Notes: generated by a model from the letters alone, not told the origin. Positions 12,225 through 23,151 are shown, counted from the stretch's first letter. The stretch: 64,000 nucleotides of DNA from Ancistrus triradiatus (GCA_025084515.1 JAJAGP010000281.1:300596-364595), one strand, 5' to 3'. Numbers and translations are program-made.

Positions 12225-12402
12225 TGACGCCCCTTTAGTTGTGCAAACTTTATCCTCTGGTGGCCAGATAAGGAACGCCACCCTTTGAGGAATAATATAG
12301 GTTATTGACGCCCCTTTTGTTGTGTCGATGTTACCCTCTTGTGGTCAGATACTGAACACCACCCTGTGAAGGATAATATAGGCTATTGACCCCTAGTGGC
12401 CA
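12225..12402. repeat. Tandem repeat, period about 81 bp
   Basis: TGACGCCCCTTTAGTTGTG at 12225 recurs as TGACGCCCCTTTTGTTGTG at 12306, and a third unit begins TGACCCCTAGTGG at 12386. Each unit includes a CTCTxGTGGxCAGATA block and AGGxATAATATAGG. The array runs into the assembly gap, so its true copy number is unknown. Confidence 0.8.
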
Positions 12403-12502
12403 NNNNNNNNNNNNNNNNNNNNNNNNNNNNNNNNNNNNNNNNNNNNNNNNNNNNNNNNNNNNNNNNNNNNNNNNNNNNNNNNNNNNNNNNNNNNNNNNNN
12501 NN
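12403..12502. other. Assembly gap, 100 N
   Basis: Exactly 100 unresolved bases, the conventional scaffold filler for unknown length. The gap interrupts the tandem repeat on its left and precedes a tRNA-like segment on its right. Confidence 0.99.
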
Positions 12503-12518
12503 CCCCCTTCTCTCTCAC

Positions 12519-12590
12519 GGCCAGTTGGTGTAGTGGTAACTCACTCGCCACTCACTGCACGGAAGCGCAGGATCGAATCCCAGCCTGAGA
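12519..12590 (+). repeat. tRNA-like segment, probable SINE head or tRNA pseudogene
   Basis: An A-box-like TGGTGTAGTGG at 12526-12536 and a B-box-like GGATCGAATCC at 12570-12580 are spaced as in a tRNA gene. The 5' GGCCAGTT and 3' region do not pair into a clear acceptor stem, and no CCA or terminator was seen. A tRNA-derived SINE head or retroelement-linked tRNA relic is the likeliest reading. Confidence 0.5.
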
Positions 12591-12804
12591 CGCTCACTCG
12601 AGCGTAAGGGCTTTCTCCATTGGACTGCATCCGCTCCCCCTCTATTACACCAAGGTGTATCCGCTTCTTTCCTTATCCCTTCTTATCAAATTCCCTTTGC
12701 TTCATATTTAGTGTTCCTTTTTCCTGCATTTGAGTCCTCCTTCCTTATCCCTTTTCCCTCGACCAGTGTCCCTTCCCCTGGTCGGTTCGTAATAAGAACA
12801 GATA

Positions 12805-13022
12805 CTGAAAGCAAAGGTTCACATACTTTTGCCACTCACTAATATGTAATATTGGATCATTTTCCTCAATAAATAAATGACGAAGTGGAATATTTTTTTC
12901 TCATTTGTTTAACTGGTTCTCTTTATCTACTTTTAGGACTTGTGTGAAAATCTGATCATGTTTTAGGTCATATTCATGCAGAACTATATAATATTCTAAA
13001 AGGGTTAACAAACGTTCAAGCA
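12805..13022 (+). mobile_element. Right end of Tc1-like element, family B
   Basis: It begins CAGATACTGAAAGCAAAGG, the reverse complement of the start of the 3' non-coding part in the copy at 17309-18527. It continues through CATACTTTTGCCACTCACTA, GGATCATTTTCCTCAATAAA and GTGTGAAAATCTGATCATG, ending in a degraded terminal repeat (GTTCAAGCA). With 9159-9478 it brackets the foreign segment. Confidence 0.8.
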
Positions 13023-13480
13023 AGATTGTAGAACAGTTACCTCATCAGGCCAGGACTCTGTGGTTTACATCCACCTACAGACGAGAGTGGTCACTCACTG
13101 GTTTGAACAGGGAGTTACAGAGGCCATCTATATGAACAGGGAAAGCCCAACCATGAATGGAGGAGGGGGCCCAAGGGTACACCTCTCACCAGCTTACAAT
13201 TCCAGCTTCCCAATCTTATGTAAATATCTCACATGGCCATTGACATATGAAACTAATCAGTTCCATTGTTATGTAGTAGTGTGCTGACATTGGCCGTTAT
13301 GTAAATGTGCTGTATTTAAGATTGGGTAAGATTTCAACTAGCTTCCAAGTCACTTAGATGAGTGATGAAATGATTATCTCATGAAAACCTTGTATCCAGA
13401 TAAACTGAGTCAGCTTTCCGGGTACTCACATCAAGTTACTCTATACAAAAATATGAAATACTGTAGTTCTTTCTTCTTCC
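13023..13480 (+). mobile_element. Penelope-like element 3' end fragment
   Basis: The translation near 13035-13200 gives LPHQARTLWF-like and then HWFEQGVTEAIYMNRESPTMN, followed by GGGPRVHLSPAYNS. This corresponds to the C-terminus of the GIY-YIG domain at 8600-8760. It continues with the shared 3' sequence AGTCACTTAGATGAGTGATG near 13350. About 30 residues in the middle of the domain are deleted. Confidence 0.7.
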
Positions 13481-14689
13481 AACAGGTATGGAACTTGTCT
13501 CTTCTAAAGTAAATAAGTAAATAAACAGAAGACAATTCGTGTAAATTCCAAAACCTTAAAAAAATTTTATACTCAAGCATAAAACTGAACTAAATGGGCT
13601 AAAGTAATGTAAAACCATATAAAAGATTAAAAAGGTTCTGTACAGTAACCTGTGGAAAATTTTGCCACAGATTTGGGCCTGTAGATCCTGCACACTTGTA
13701 GGTTGCCACAGATGCCATCCCAGCTGGTCCCATAAATGCTCGAAAAATCTGGTGACCAGGCAAGCCAACAAACTCTTGCAATCTGTTGAAAGTTTATTCC
13801 AGGAAAAATGCCAGTTGGAAGCCCTGCCGTGAGAGGATCTGGTTACAGTGAACCTATGTAATTATTGATTCCTTCTGACCTTTTCTGAACTTAATGTGAC
13901 ATTAGGGGTGGGCAAACATTCTACCCATTTTTAACTGTGCACATGACTTTGATTATGTATTTGTTGCCTCTCCTCTCTTGTGAGTGGTCCACCCCTATCA
14001 AGTTGAAAGTCTGACCCACGGAATGTTAACCCTCTTTCTTGCAGTGGTTTTGGGGTATAAATTGTCAGCAGACCAGACAGCCTTTTGAGGTAGTGTGCTT
14101 TGTCTTTCTCATGTGTGGCCTATATGTCACCTATATAGTACCTGATATTCTACTTTCGCCCCTTTGTGCCCTACACATGGGGAGTCATGGGGGGCGTGGG
14201 AAGAAGGAAAAGGGTTCAAAACTGTTTGATTGTGTGCGCGTGCATGCATGCATGTGTGGGTGTGGGAAATACACATTTGGTATATCGATGTTGTGGGTGT
14301 CAAAGATGTTTCCTTTTCATATGCATATACATTTATGATTTATTCTGTCGATATTTTTAGGGGTGTTGTATGTGGAGACTCTGCTTGCTGTAGTAACGCT
14401 ACAGGTTTTGATGGACTTAATTAGCCTGTCCTTTTTTTAGTGCGTTGGGCTTTCTCCCTTGAATCTGTAGTAGGGGTGGGATAGTTATAAAGTGATCCAG
14501 GAATTGTCAGATCTGTGGTTTACCTTGAAGAACTGAGAGTTTTCTACCAGCAAGTCCCTCTTTTGGCACCAGCTGGACTACCAAGACTGCACTGGGGGGA
14601 TAGGGTTCACACACCCCTGGGGTAGTTGGCAGTGCCAATCTGGGCCATGGATGTCTGGGGCCAAACTGTCAGGGTTTCATGTATAAAAC
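13481..14689. other. No recognisable gene or element
   Basis: Apparently low-copy sequence without splice-supported coding potential. A GTGTGCGCGTGCATGCATGCATG stretch near 14232 is alternating purine-pyrimidine. Short overlapping ORFs at 14039-14424 are cysteine-rich through low complexity only. Confidence 0.5.
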
Positions 14690-15500
14690 ACTGCATGGAT
14701 TCTGGAGTAAAACAGCTCAGGTTGTTTTGTGCACATGCCATTTCCTGGTTTTATGCATACGCACAAAAAAAATTAGCTCAATAAAACCTTGTGTATGCAC
14801 ACCCATACGCCTTTTGCTCTTTATAAATCACAATCTTATTCAAAATGTGTGAGGATGAATGAGCGTCATGTTCCACCTCCTTACCGCTCACACTTGTCCA
14901 TATATGGTCTATGCAAATTACCTCGTGAATATTTAAACAGAGCATGTCCCATTAATTTCTGATTGAGATAGTAGTGACAATGGAGAAAAAAGTGAAAAAG
15001 GTGAGGTGGAAAATGTGTTGTTGTTCGTGGCATCACCAACAAGCACAAGTTTGTTGAGTGGCAACATGCAGCATTAATTCCAGCAGCTGCACTGTTGCAG
15101 AATAAAACGTGGCCAGACCTAAAAATCGATGCAAAATCCGGTTTCAACATAAACGGTGAAACCGCAGTTATGCGTACATATGGGACCGTTGGCATATGAA
15201 GCGTAATCCAGGAACGCGCGTGTGCGTGCGTGTTGGGGTGGTTACTGTGTACTTTGTTCTCCTGCTGTTCTGTGCTTTGCGTTATGTTTGCGTATTTACT
15301 GAGAACGCAACCCCCGCTGAAGGCGCATGGGAGTATTATACTGTGGCATTTAATTCTATAGTTAGATTTAGTATTTATTTCAAATGTCTGTTATTAAAAT
15401 AAATAATTTTAGAAATTTGAAATAAATACTCAAATCTCAGACTGTAGTCTGAGCTTGTTTAATGATAGATTTATGCACCTTGGCATTGGAGTTCAGTTAT
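14690..15500 (+). mobile_element. PIF/Harbinger-like remnant with Myb-type ORF fragment
   Basis: After a GTGTATGCACACCCATACGCC flank comes CAATGGAG near 14980, then sequence reading TNKHKFVEWQHAALIPAAA and NKTWPDLKIDAKSG. This resembles the trihelix/Myb-like accessory protein of fish Harbinger elements, in which a KKxWSDLKxxAKRR block is typical. Frames are broken and the DDE transposase is absent. The 3' part (15296-15500) is the repeat also found at 2376-2625. Confidence 0.5.
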
Positions 15501-15788
15501 TCACAACCCACGGATCATGTCCTCACGTAAATGCAAGTAGTTGTTTGAAGTAATTGTCAATACATATAAACAGCCTAATGCACTGATATACACTAATAAA
15601 TCAGTAAGCACATCAAACAAAAGAATGTTTAGGTATGAATGATTTTTTATTTAGTGGCCATAATGGAGTTTTTATAAACTGATACTCTTTTAGCTCCAAT
15701 TCTTAATTTTACCACTGAGTGTCGGCAATTCCCGTTCTCAATGTTTGCTCAAAAATGTTCTTATGACTGTATGGATGGGTCAAATGCG

Positions 15789-16226
15789 TCATGGGTCATG
15801 GGTCACTTTCCCGCCAAGTATTTCTTTATAAATACAACTTTCACTTGCCCCTAAGGTGGTTGAAAAAAGTTTAGTTTCCCTAATTTCTTTGCCATTCATG
15901 TGCTGAATGACCTTTTTAAGGGTTTCCAGACTGGTTAATTCCAACTGCCTTAGACTTGTCAACGGTATACTTCTTACAATGCAAACCCCTTCTCTACTGG
16001 TGTTTCCTTGTCTCCTCATCAGTTGAGTCCTGACCAGACCAAAGTGAATGGGAGCAGGTATCACCTCCATTACATTGTCGAGGTCAAGAAGGCTCCTGAC
16101 CTTTACTTGGTAGGGTAGTCTGCTGGGAGTTGCATTTGAATCCTGTGGTTCAGTGTCAGGACCTCCCTCCAGCTCCATGGGCATATGCCAAATCCTTCTC
16201 CATCCCTGGTTCATTTTAAGAACCAA
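15789..16226 (-). CDS. Unassigned 145-codon ORF
   Basis: This is an uninterrupted minus-strand ORF that I cannot assign to a family. The protein starts MVLKMNQGWRRIWHMPMELE and is rich in polar residues, with PAPIHFGLVRTQLMRRQ near residue 57 and TLKKVIQHMNGKEIRE near 100. No signal peptide or membrane segment is evident. The frame continues about 12 codons upstream of the first ATG before a stop near 16262. Other openings on the same strand at 16300-16558 could be exons or frameshifted pieces of the same ancestral gene. It may be a host exon, a processed pseudogene or an unrecognised element protein. Confidence 0.3.
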   Translation of the reverse strand: MVLKMNQGWRRIWHMPMELEGGPDTEPQDSNATPSRLPYQVKVRSLLDLDNVMEVIPAPIHFGLVRTQLMRRQGNTSREGVCIVRSIPLTSLRQLELTSLETLKKVIQHMNGKEIRETKLFSTTLGASESCIYKEILGGKVTHDP

Positions 16227-16559
16227 AGTGCACTTTGACAGGTGACCAAAGAATTCCTCCTCAATTTACTGAGAGCACACATCAGAGTTGGCCCTGACAT
16301 AGTCAGGCTTACACGCAATGAAACTGCTTACTTCTTGTCTAGAGGTCACATTGAACAGGTAGGTTTTGTCATCTACCATAGCATTTGGGAATGTCTGGAA
16401 GTAGTACTCTGAAGATAACGGTATCTAGCAAAAAGATACAGAGTCATCTGACTTGGGTTCAAAACAAGGGGGATTGAGATAGGATCTGGAATTGTTAGCA
16501 TTGAGAGAGATGGAAAGATGGCACCCCTTAAAGCATCCACTAGGTTTGGTCCCTGCACA

Positions 16560-16900
16560 CTGCTTTCACAGTGAGAGAAATGTGAACTAGACCAGATGAA
16601 TATTTAGCCTTAAATGAATCCTTCCCTCCTGGATATAGGAATTTTCCAACTTTCTTTCCTGTTTAGTACTTTCAACAGATAAGGCTTTAATTGTAGATGA
16701 TTTTAGTGCTGCCTTTGAGAATGCGCAAGGTCCACTTAAAATTGCTTTTGGCGCCATTGTAGAATATATGGGTATCACTCAGACTGTGATGGGACCAACC
16801 TATCATTGTAATCATATATGTTAGATCTAATATTAACATATTGGTATTGATATACGTAACCTTGTAACTTTGTCCCACAAAATGATTCAATCTCTTATCA
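16560..16900 (+). mobile_element. L2 LINE fragment (endonuclease region), part of copy D
   Basis: CAGACCAGATGAATATTTAGCC encodes the RPDEYLALNE segment that follows the TETW motif in copies A and B. After an internal deletion the sequence continues with GATAAGGCTTTAATTGTAG, ATGGGTATCACTCAGACTG, and TAGATCTAATATTAACAT. These match copy B at 55015-55175 in the same order. It is heavily decayed. Confidence 0.8.
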
Positions 16901-17308
16901 ACATCTTTGTTTATCATGTTTATTCACTTTTTGTCACGTTATGCCATGAAAGTAATGTCTAACATTTTCCAACTGTATTTACACTTTATACCTCTCATAA
17001 TCAAAATGAAAATAACCGTAATTTCTGATAAATTATCAATTATAATTGAATTAGTAAAATACTTGATTTGGGTAAGTAAAAAGCCCTTTAGAGTAACTTT
17101 TATAAACTTGCTCAGGTACATTCAGGCACATTTCAGATCACATATCAGGCTAATGCACCCATACCCTATATCAACTGTAGTGGTTTTAATTACTTTCAGA
17201 ATAAAACCAGCAACTCATTGAGGATTCCTCTGCTGTTAGTTCATGGCAACACAAAAAAAAGTCACCATGGTTGTACAAATGCTTATATTCCCCACACACC
17301 TAGCCTAT
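16901..17308. other. No recognisable gene
   Basis: AT-rich sequence between the L2 fragment and the Tc1 terminal repeat. Overlapping small ORFs on both strands have no domain. It may be diverged L2 sequence. Confidence 0.4.
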
Positions 17309-18527
17309 AGTGGTGCTTGAAAGTTGTGAACCCCTTAGAAGTTTTTATATTTCTGCATAAATATGACCGAAAATATCATCAGATTTCACACAAGTAGATA
17401 AAGAGAACCCAGTTAAATTTTTCTTACAAAAATATTATACTTGGACATTTATTTATTGAGGAAAATGATCCAATATTACATATTAGTGAGTGACAAAAGT
17501 ATGTGAACCTTTGCTTTCAGTATCTGCTGCGACCCCACCCCCGTGCAGCAATAACTGCTACTAAACGTTTCTGGCAACTGTTGATCAGTCCTGCACACTG
17601 GCTTAGAGGAATTTTAGCCTATTCCTCCACACAGAACAGCTTCAACTCTGGGATGTTGGTGGGTTTCCTCACATTAACTGCTTGCTTCAGGTCCTTCCAC
17701 AACATTTTGATTGGATTAAGGTCAGCAATGTGACTTGGCCATTCCAAAACATTAACTTTTTACATTACAAACATTGTAATTTTACATTACAAACATTAAC
17801 TGCTGGCTTGTCCACATGATCTTTAGCAAACTGCAGACGAGCAGTAATGTTCTTTTCGGAGAGCAGTGGCTTTCTCCTTGCAACCTTGCCATGCACACCA
17901 TTGTTGTTCAGTGTTCTTCTGATGGTGGACACTTGTGCCTGGGGTCTTTTGTGACCTCGCCAGCTATTACATGACTTGATCTTTGTTGGTTGACCACTCT
18001 TGGGGAGGGTAACAATGGTCTTGAATTTCCTCCATTTGTACACAATCTGTCTGACTGTGGATTGGTGGAGTCCAAACTCTTTAGAGATGGTTTTGTAATC
18101 TTTTCCAGCCTGATGAACATCAGCAACTTTCTCAGAGGATCTCAGAAATTTCCTTTTTTCCATGCATGCCATGATACACTTCCACAAACGTGTTGTGAAG
18201 AGCAGATTTTGATAGATCCATGTTCTTTAAATGAAACAGGGTGCCCACTCGAACCTGATTGTCATCCCATTGATTGAAAACACCTGACACTAATTTCGCC
18301 TTCAAATTAACTGCTGTTCCTAGTGGTTCACATACTATTGCCACTCACTCATATGTAATATTGGATCATTTTCCTCAATAAATAAACGTCCAAGTATAAT
18401 ATTTTTGTCTCATTTCTTTAACTGGGTTCTCTTTATCTATTTTTAGGACTTGTGTGAAAATCCGTTGATGTTTTAGGTCATATTATTAGAAAATTCTAAA
18501 GGGTTCACAAACTTTCAAGCACCACTG
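17309..18527 (-). mobile_element. Tc1-like transposon, family B, internally deleted
   Basis: The ends are inverted repeats: AGTGGTGCTTGAAAGTTGTG on the left and the complement ending CTTTCAAGCACCACTG on the right, with TA on each side. Transposase is encoded on the minus strand but about 350-400 bp spanning the catalytic domain is replaced by a short duplicated ACATTACAAACATT junction near 17760-17795. The same family supplies the split ends at 9159-9478 and 12805-13022. Confidence 0.9.
17765..18187 (-). pseudogene. Tc1-like transposase N-terminal part
   Basis: The 140-codon frame contains a helix-turn-helix (DYKTISKEFGLHQSTVRQIV, residues 49-68), YKWRKFKTIVTLPKSGQPTK as the second DNA-binding part, and VSTIRRTLNNNGVHGKVARR before the break. 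It keeps the paired-like DNA-binding region that recognises the terminal repeats but lacks all three catalytic acidic residues. The C-terminal KPAVNVCNVKLQCL is read-through across the deletion junction. Confidence 0.8.
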
Positions 18528-18687
18528 TAGGTGTGCAAAGCTGGTAGGGACATATCCATTCAAGGGGCTGATCAACTTTCCAACCCTGTTATTGTAGTTT
18601 TTCCTTTTTTTAATTAATATGCAGAACCATTTCCTTTTTTTTTTCCAATATTTGAATGTAAGGCAAAATTTCTAAATTAAAAAAAGA

Positions 18688-18738
18688 CTATGCTCATCAC
18701 ATCACCCAGCTATTCAGCAGCCTTCCACATGCCATGTG
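18688..18738 (+). mobile_element. Short L2 LINE fragment, part of copy D
   Basis: ATGCTCATCACATCACCCAG and TATTCAGCAGCCTTCCACAT match copy B at 55810-55850 (TGCTCATCACATCACC...). It lies between the Tc1 and the Nimb-type LINE, in the order expected if one old L2 was split by later insertions. Confidence 0.6.
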
Positions 18739-19126
18739 CCCAACACAGCACTTTGGCCCCGACTTCACATAGATGGGAGGTTGGAGAGGCCCGCTCCAAT
18801 CAATCATCTGGTCAGGTCATGCCCTAGGTAGTATCTCTTACGAGATCCCTAGAAGGCACCGGTCTAAGGTCAATCAAGTTCCAGTTACACCGGGAAACTT
18901 GAGTATGTCACCCTTGTATCCCTGGTGCGCACCCGTTGGTAGTCCGCGGCTCTGCACATCCCCTTGTTGGGCTCTGAGGTTTGTGGGGTGCAAAGGTGAT
19001 GAACCCTAAACACATAAATATGGAATCCAAAATAAACCGAAAACGGAAATTACTCACCATGACCAAGACCTGATATTAGATTATGCCTATCCAGCTCTGC
19101 ACGAGAACTGGCCGAAGTTTATACTT

Positions 19127-19800
19127 ATGGAATCACTAGCAGAAGTTAGACCCCTTATGAAGCTTTCCCTCTGCAATTCAAAAAGGCATCATGAGAATTG
19201 CAGGAACAGTCAATTACTGGTGGAATGCTTTCAAAAGGTGCAAGCCGACAATCTACTGAGCGTAAAGGACTTCGCCCACATCCCCGTGAAGGCCTTCCCT
19301 CACCCGTCCCTAAACAGCTGTAAGGGAGTCATCCAGACCAGGGACCTGGAGGACATGGATGAAGAGGAGATAACTCTGGAATTGACTCCTCAGAACGTTG
19401 GCGCGAACTCCTACATTGTTACCTTTAATAAATCAATAAGTTTCGACAGAAAAACTACTGATAGGCTACCAAAGGATAAATGTCGACCTTTATATCCCTA
19501 ATCCCATTAATTGCTTTAAATGTCAAAGCTTCGGACATGGCTCGGCCACCTGCAAAGGCAACATGACCTGTTGCAACTGTGGAGAGGAGGGCTATGAGCT
19601 ACCTTGCCAGAAGGTGACCAGATGTCGAAACTGTGGAGGCTGGCATAACGTCTCTGATAAAGCATGTCCAACGTGGATGAGGGAAAATGAGATCCAGAGG
19701 GTAAAGAGTACAAAGAAGGAGAGCTATCCGGAAGCGTGGAAATTGGTTGGAGAACCACAACGCTTCAGATTTGAAAATCCTTTGCGGCAGTGGTAAGAGC
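19127..19800 (+). pseudogene. Nimb-type LINE ORF1 (gag-like, zinc knuckles)
   Basis: 19127-19501 encodes a 124-residue N-terminal part beginning MESLAEVRPLMKLSL. A frameshift near 19480 leads into IPNPINCFKCQSFGHGSATC (a CX2CX4HX4C knuckle), then CCNCGEEGYELPC, in which tyrosine replaces the expected histidine, and CRNCGGWHNVSDKAC. Such proteins bind the element RNA as a ribonucleoprotein. The second knuckle change and the frameshift argue against function. The frame may start upstream near 19021 (ATGGAATCCAAAAT). Confidence 0.8.
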
Positions 19801-20175
19801 AACAGGTACAATAGCCTGCCAGACGGACATAACATGGCTGGAAAAAGATAAGCCACAGCTAATCATCTGCCCGAAAAATCCCCCCCAATAAAACGAAAGG
19901 CACTAATACTCAGAACCTCCCTGCTCCTATGCCAGTGCAGCCGGCTAAGGATCTTCCCCAACCAACAGACCTGAAGCCATCTAGCAGTAAGGTAAAGAAG
20001 AGAACATGTATCCCTCAACCGCAATAGAACGTCAGACAGCAACCCAAGCAAACAAGAATGTGTTAAAGATATAGAAATGAAAGAGGCAGGGCCACTCCGA
20101 AATCGGAGTCTGTGGCCCAAAAGCAGAAGCCGGTCTCAGATCCCTACGTCCCAGCCCAAATGACAGCGAATCCTG

Positions 20176-20862
20176 TTGTCCAGTGGCATGAGAGCTAATT
20201 TAGAGGAGATCCAACAACTGGTAGTAGCTCTCGGCCCGATGGCTGTGTCTCTGCAGGAGACCCAACTCATGCCAAACAAACACTTACCAGTGAAGGGTTT
20301 CTCTATCATAGTTATGGACCAAACATTCATAGACCCTCTGGAGGAACTGTGGTCCTAATATTCTCAAATGTCCTACACTGCCAAATTGTTTTGTATACTA
20401 ATTTGCAAGCAACTGCTGCGCGGCTTCCGAATGTGATCATGAGAGCTATTACAATATGCTCCGTGTATGTACCACCAGACTCCTGGTGTCTGGACTTAAA
20501 AGATCTGGACAAGCTGGTAGAACAACTACTCCCCATACATAATATTAGGGGATTTTAATGGTCATAACCCCCTTTGGGGGAGCCAGCATACCATTGCAAT
20601 GGGAAAGGTGATAAAAGAGTTCATCAACGGCAACAATCTCTGCTTTCTTAACAACCCTGGAAGCACTTCTCTTCATCCGGGATTTGGCACATACACCACT
20701 ATTGACCTGGCTATTGTCCCGAACTCCGAACCCGAACTGGAGTTTTCCTGGAAGGTTTGGGATGATTTACGCAGAAGCGATCATTTCCCGATTGTGATCT
20801 CACCCGATAGACAGGTGGTGCAGCAAAGGATGCAAAGATGGCTGCTGAGAAGGGTCAACTAG
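20176..20862 (+). pseudogene. Nimb-type LINE AP endonuclease
   Basis: It starts with MSSGMRANLEEIQQLVVALG and includes VSLQETQLMPNKH (the QET motif carries a catalytic glutamate). After frame breaks near 20340 and 20550 it shows GDFNGHNPLWGS, the metal-binding GDFN motif, then TYTTIDLAIVP and RRSDHFPIVI with the catalytic SDH. All three landmark motifs survive although they lie in different frames. Confidence 0.85.
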
Positions 20863-21035
20863 CATGCCTTCCAGTCCTGTTGTGAGGAAACATATGTGTG
20901 GTGCCCACTGAAGAGGGGACCCTAGCTGAATGGTTTACAAATACTCTGAAATATATAGCAGAGGAGACCATCCCCACGTCCTCCCAGACACCATGTCAAA
21001 GATGTAATCCCTGGTTTTCTTGAAAATGTAAGACG

Positions 21036-22400
21036 TTGATTAAAGCTCACAAGCAAGCTGAAAGGGCTTTCTATAAATGCCCCATGGGCACAAACCTGAA
21101 CAACCTTAAGTTTAGCAGAGCCAACGCGTGGAGGACAATAAACTTCATTAAGAAACAAAGATGGAAAGAGTTCGTAACCAGAATAATGACCAACACCCCA
21201 ACGATGAAGGTTTGGAACTTAATCCGTAGGATGAAGGGCAAAGGGACCATCTCCCAGATCCGATATGTTTATCAAGGGGACGGGATGGCAACCTGCTAGG
21301 AAGATATTGCTAACCAACTTGCAGTCTCTTTTGAGAGAAATTCAGCGGCCCAAAACTCCCTGCAGGAATTCCAAAACATGAGGGAGAGACAGGAAAAGAC
21401 TGACCTTAATTTCCAAACGGGTAACTCAGAACCATATAAGCGACCCTTCTCATTGGTTGAGCTCCAGAAATCTCTGGACAAATCATGGGATACGGCGACC
21501 AGGCCAGATAACATGCATTACCAGTTCCTCAAGCATTTGCCTATGGGCTCTATGTCTATGCTTTTGAAGATCTTCAATCAGATATGGGAAACTGGAAGGA
21601 TCCATGCCTCCTGGATGGAGGCAACCATCATTCCCATACCGAAGCCAGGAAAAGATCACCGTGATCCAACTAACTACAGGCCCATCGCCATTACCAGCTG
21701 TCTCTGTAAAATTCTTGAAAGGATGATTAACAACAACCTTGTTTGGTACCTAGAGACCAACAGACTGATCACATCCCAGAATGGGTTCCGTATTGGAAGG
21801 AACACCACTGACAACCTGATCAGGCTGGAATCATTAATTAGTCACCCACAAGATCAAATACCTAGGCATCGTCTTGAACAAAAAATTGACATACACCTCT
21901 TATCTAAAGACACTGAAAAATGACTGCCTCAGGGTACTGAACATAATAAAGGTTGTAGCAAACACCAAATGGGGAGCAGAGTACCAATCCCTCATGCACT
22001 TGTATAGAGCGCTGGTCAGATCTAGGCTAGATTATGGGAGCAGCTATAAAGTCCTCTCTCCAGACACGCGATACCGTTCACTATCAGGGTATTCGACTGG
22101 CACTAGGAGCATTCAGGACCTCCCCAGCCCAAAGCTTGTACATGGAAGCCAACGAACCTTCGCTTGAAAACAGACGGATGAAGCAGGTGCTACAGTATGC
22201 AGTGAACCTCAAAGCCAACTGTGCAAACCAGGCCTATACCAAAGTATTCCTCCCCCAAGACCTCTTTTTGTATGAGGCCAGGCCAAGTTACATCTGGCCA
22301 TTTGGGCTACGAATACGACAGCATCTAGCAGAGCTTACCCTTAATCTGGACTTCGTTGCTCGGGTGTATCCAAGTACCATTCCCCCTGGGAGCTATAAAG
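21036..22400 (+). pseudogene. Nimb-type LINE reverse transcriptase, palm deleted
   Basis: 21378-21840 contains the fingers: RPDNMHYQFLKHLP, WMEATIIPIPKPGKDHRDPT, NYRPIAITSCLCKILERMIN and NGFRIGRNTTDNLIRLES. Near 21845 the sequence jumps to KIKYLGIVLNKKLTY (in another frame) and continues as the thumb (MHLYRALVRSRLDYGS). Roughly 150-200 residues containing the AFD and xADD catalytic motifs are absent. The deletion alone abolishes activity. Confidence 0.85.
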
Positions 22401-22413
22401 ACTGAACATCATT

Positions 22414-23151
22414 ATGGATATATCTCGGCTCAAAAAGTCAACAACAAATCCTGTCATCCTACAACAAAAGTTCTTAGACATTAGAGGACGATTTCCCCTT
22501 CACAACCCCATTTATACAGACGGATCGAAAAGTAACAACCAAGTGGCTGCTGCAATGGTAGCCGGGCAACAGACAAAAGGAGTGTCCTTCCAAGTTACAG
22601 CTCAATATACTCGGCTGAGGCCCAAGCTCTATTGTTGACACTTGAACTTTGCCTGCAGACATTGGAGTCCTTAGACACTGGAGTCCTTAGACACTGATCA
22701 CCCTATTGTTATGAGAGTCCTGGAGATGGCCCACAAACTGAGGAAGCGTAAAACTGATGTTGTCTTCTGTTGGATCCCCGGCCATTGTGGACTTCCAGGA
22801 AATGAAAAATATGATCGGGCAGCTAAGAACGTGATGGGCACGCCAATCACGGATTGTAGTATCCCTCCAGACGATATTAAGCCAGTATTGTCAAAGTATA
22901 TGAAGGACAGATGGCAATTGGAATGGGACTGTAATTGTTCCAGCAAGCTCTGCAAAGCTACCCCCGTTATCGGAAGGAAGATGACGACTTACCTCACAAG
23001 CCGATGGGACCAAGTGGTGTACACCAGATGCTGCATTGGGCATGCTAGACTGGCCCACTCACATTTAGCAGAGGGTGCAGTGACACAAAACTGCACTACC
23101 TGCCTAGTTCCCATCAGTAAAACATTTTTTACTAAAGTGTGCTGCTTTTGA
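22414..23151 (+). pseudogene. Nimb-type LINE RNase H domain and C-terminus
   Basis: The motif IYTDGSKSNNQVAAA (first catalytic aspartate) is at 22510-22555. Stops near 22630 interrupt the helix that carries the glutamate. The frame at 22711-23151 then reads VFCWIPGHCGLPGNEKYDRA, containing the conserved WIPGHxGxxGNExAD-like block with Y-D in place of A-D. The extreme C-terminus has HARLAHSHL and CTTC, a zinc-binding-like arrangement common in this group. It would degrade the RNA strand after reverse transcription. Confidence 0.82.

Larger units (their letters stand above)
9479..12804. other. 3.3-kb non-Tc1 segment between Tc1 family B ends
   Basis: No long ORF or transposase is present. The segment is AT-rich, with a TATA-like TTTTTATAGCG near 10696, an AATAAA near 11431, dense AATTAA/TTAATT stretches at 11600-11710, and an 81-bp tandem repeat at 12225-12402. 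A gap and a tRNA-like segment at 12519-12590 follow. The TATA / AATAAA spacing and the sequence GGTGGTGCCCC near 11623 make a long terminal repeat plus leader of a retroelement possible. No partner LTR or pol is visible, so the identity is open. The short ORF at 10896-11132 has no recognisable domain. Confidence 0.5.

Noticed and set aside
9479..12402. Endogenous retrovirus LTR
   Set aside because: TATA-like and AATAAA signals and a GGTGGTGCCCC site are suggestive, but no second LTR, primer site of known type or gag/pol was identified, so it was left as unassigned.
14039..14424. Overlapping small cysteine-rich ORFs
   Set aside because: Three frames open over one GTGTGCATGCATG-type stretch; no signal peptide with cleavage site or family motif.
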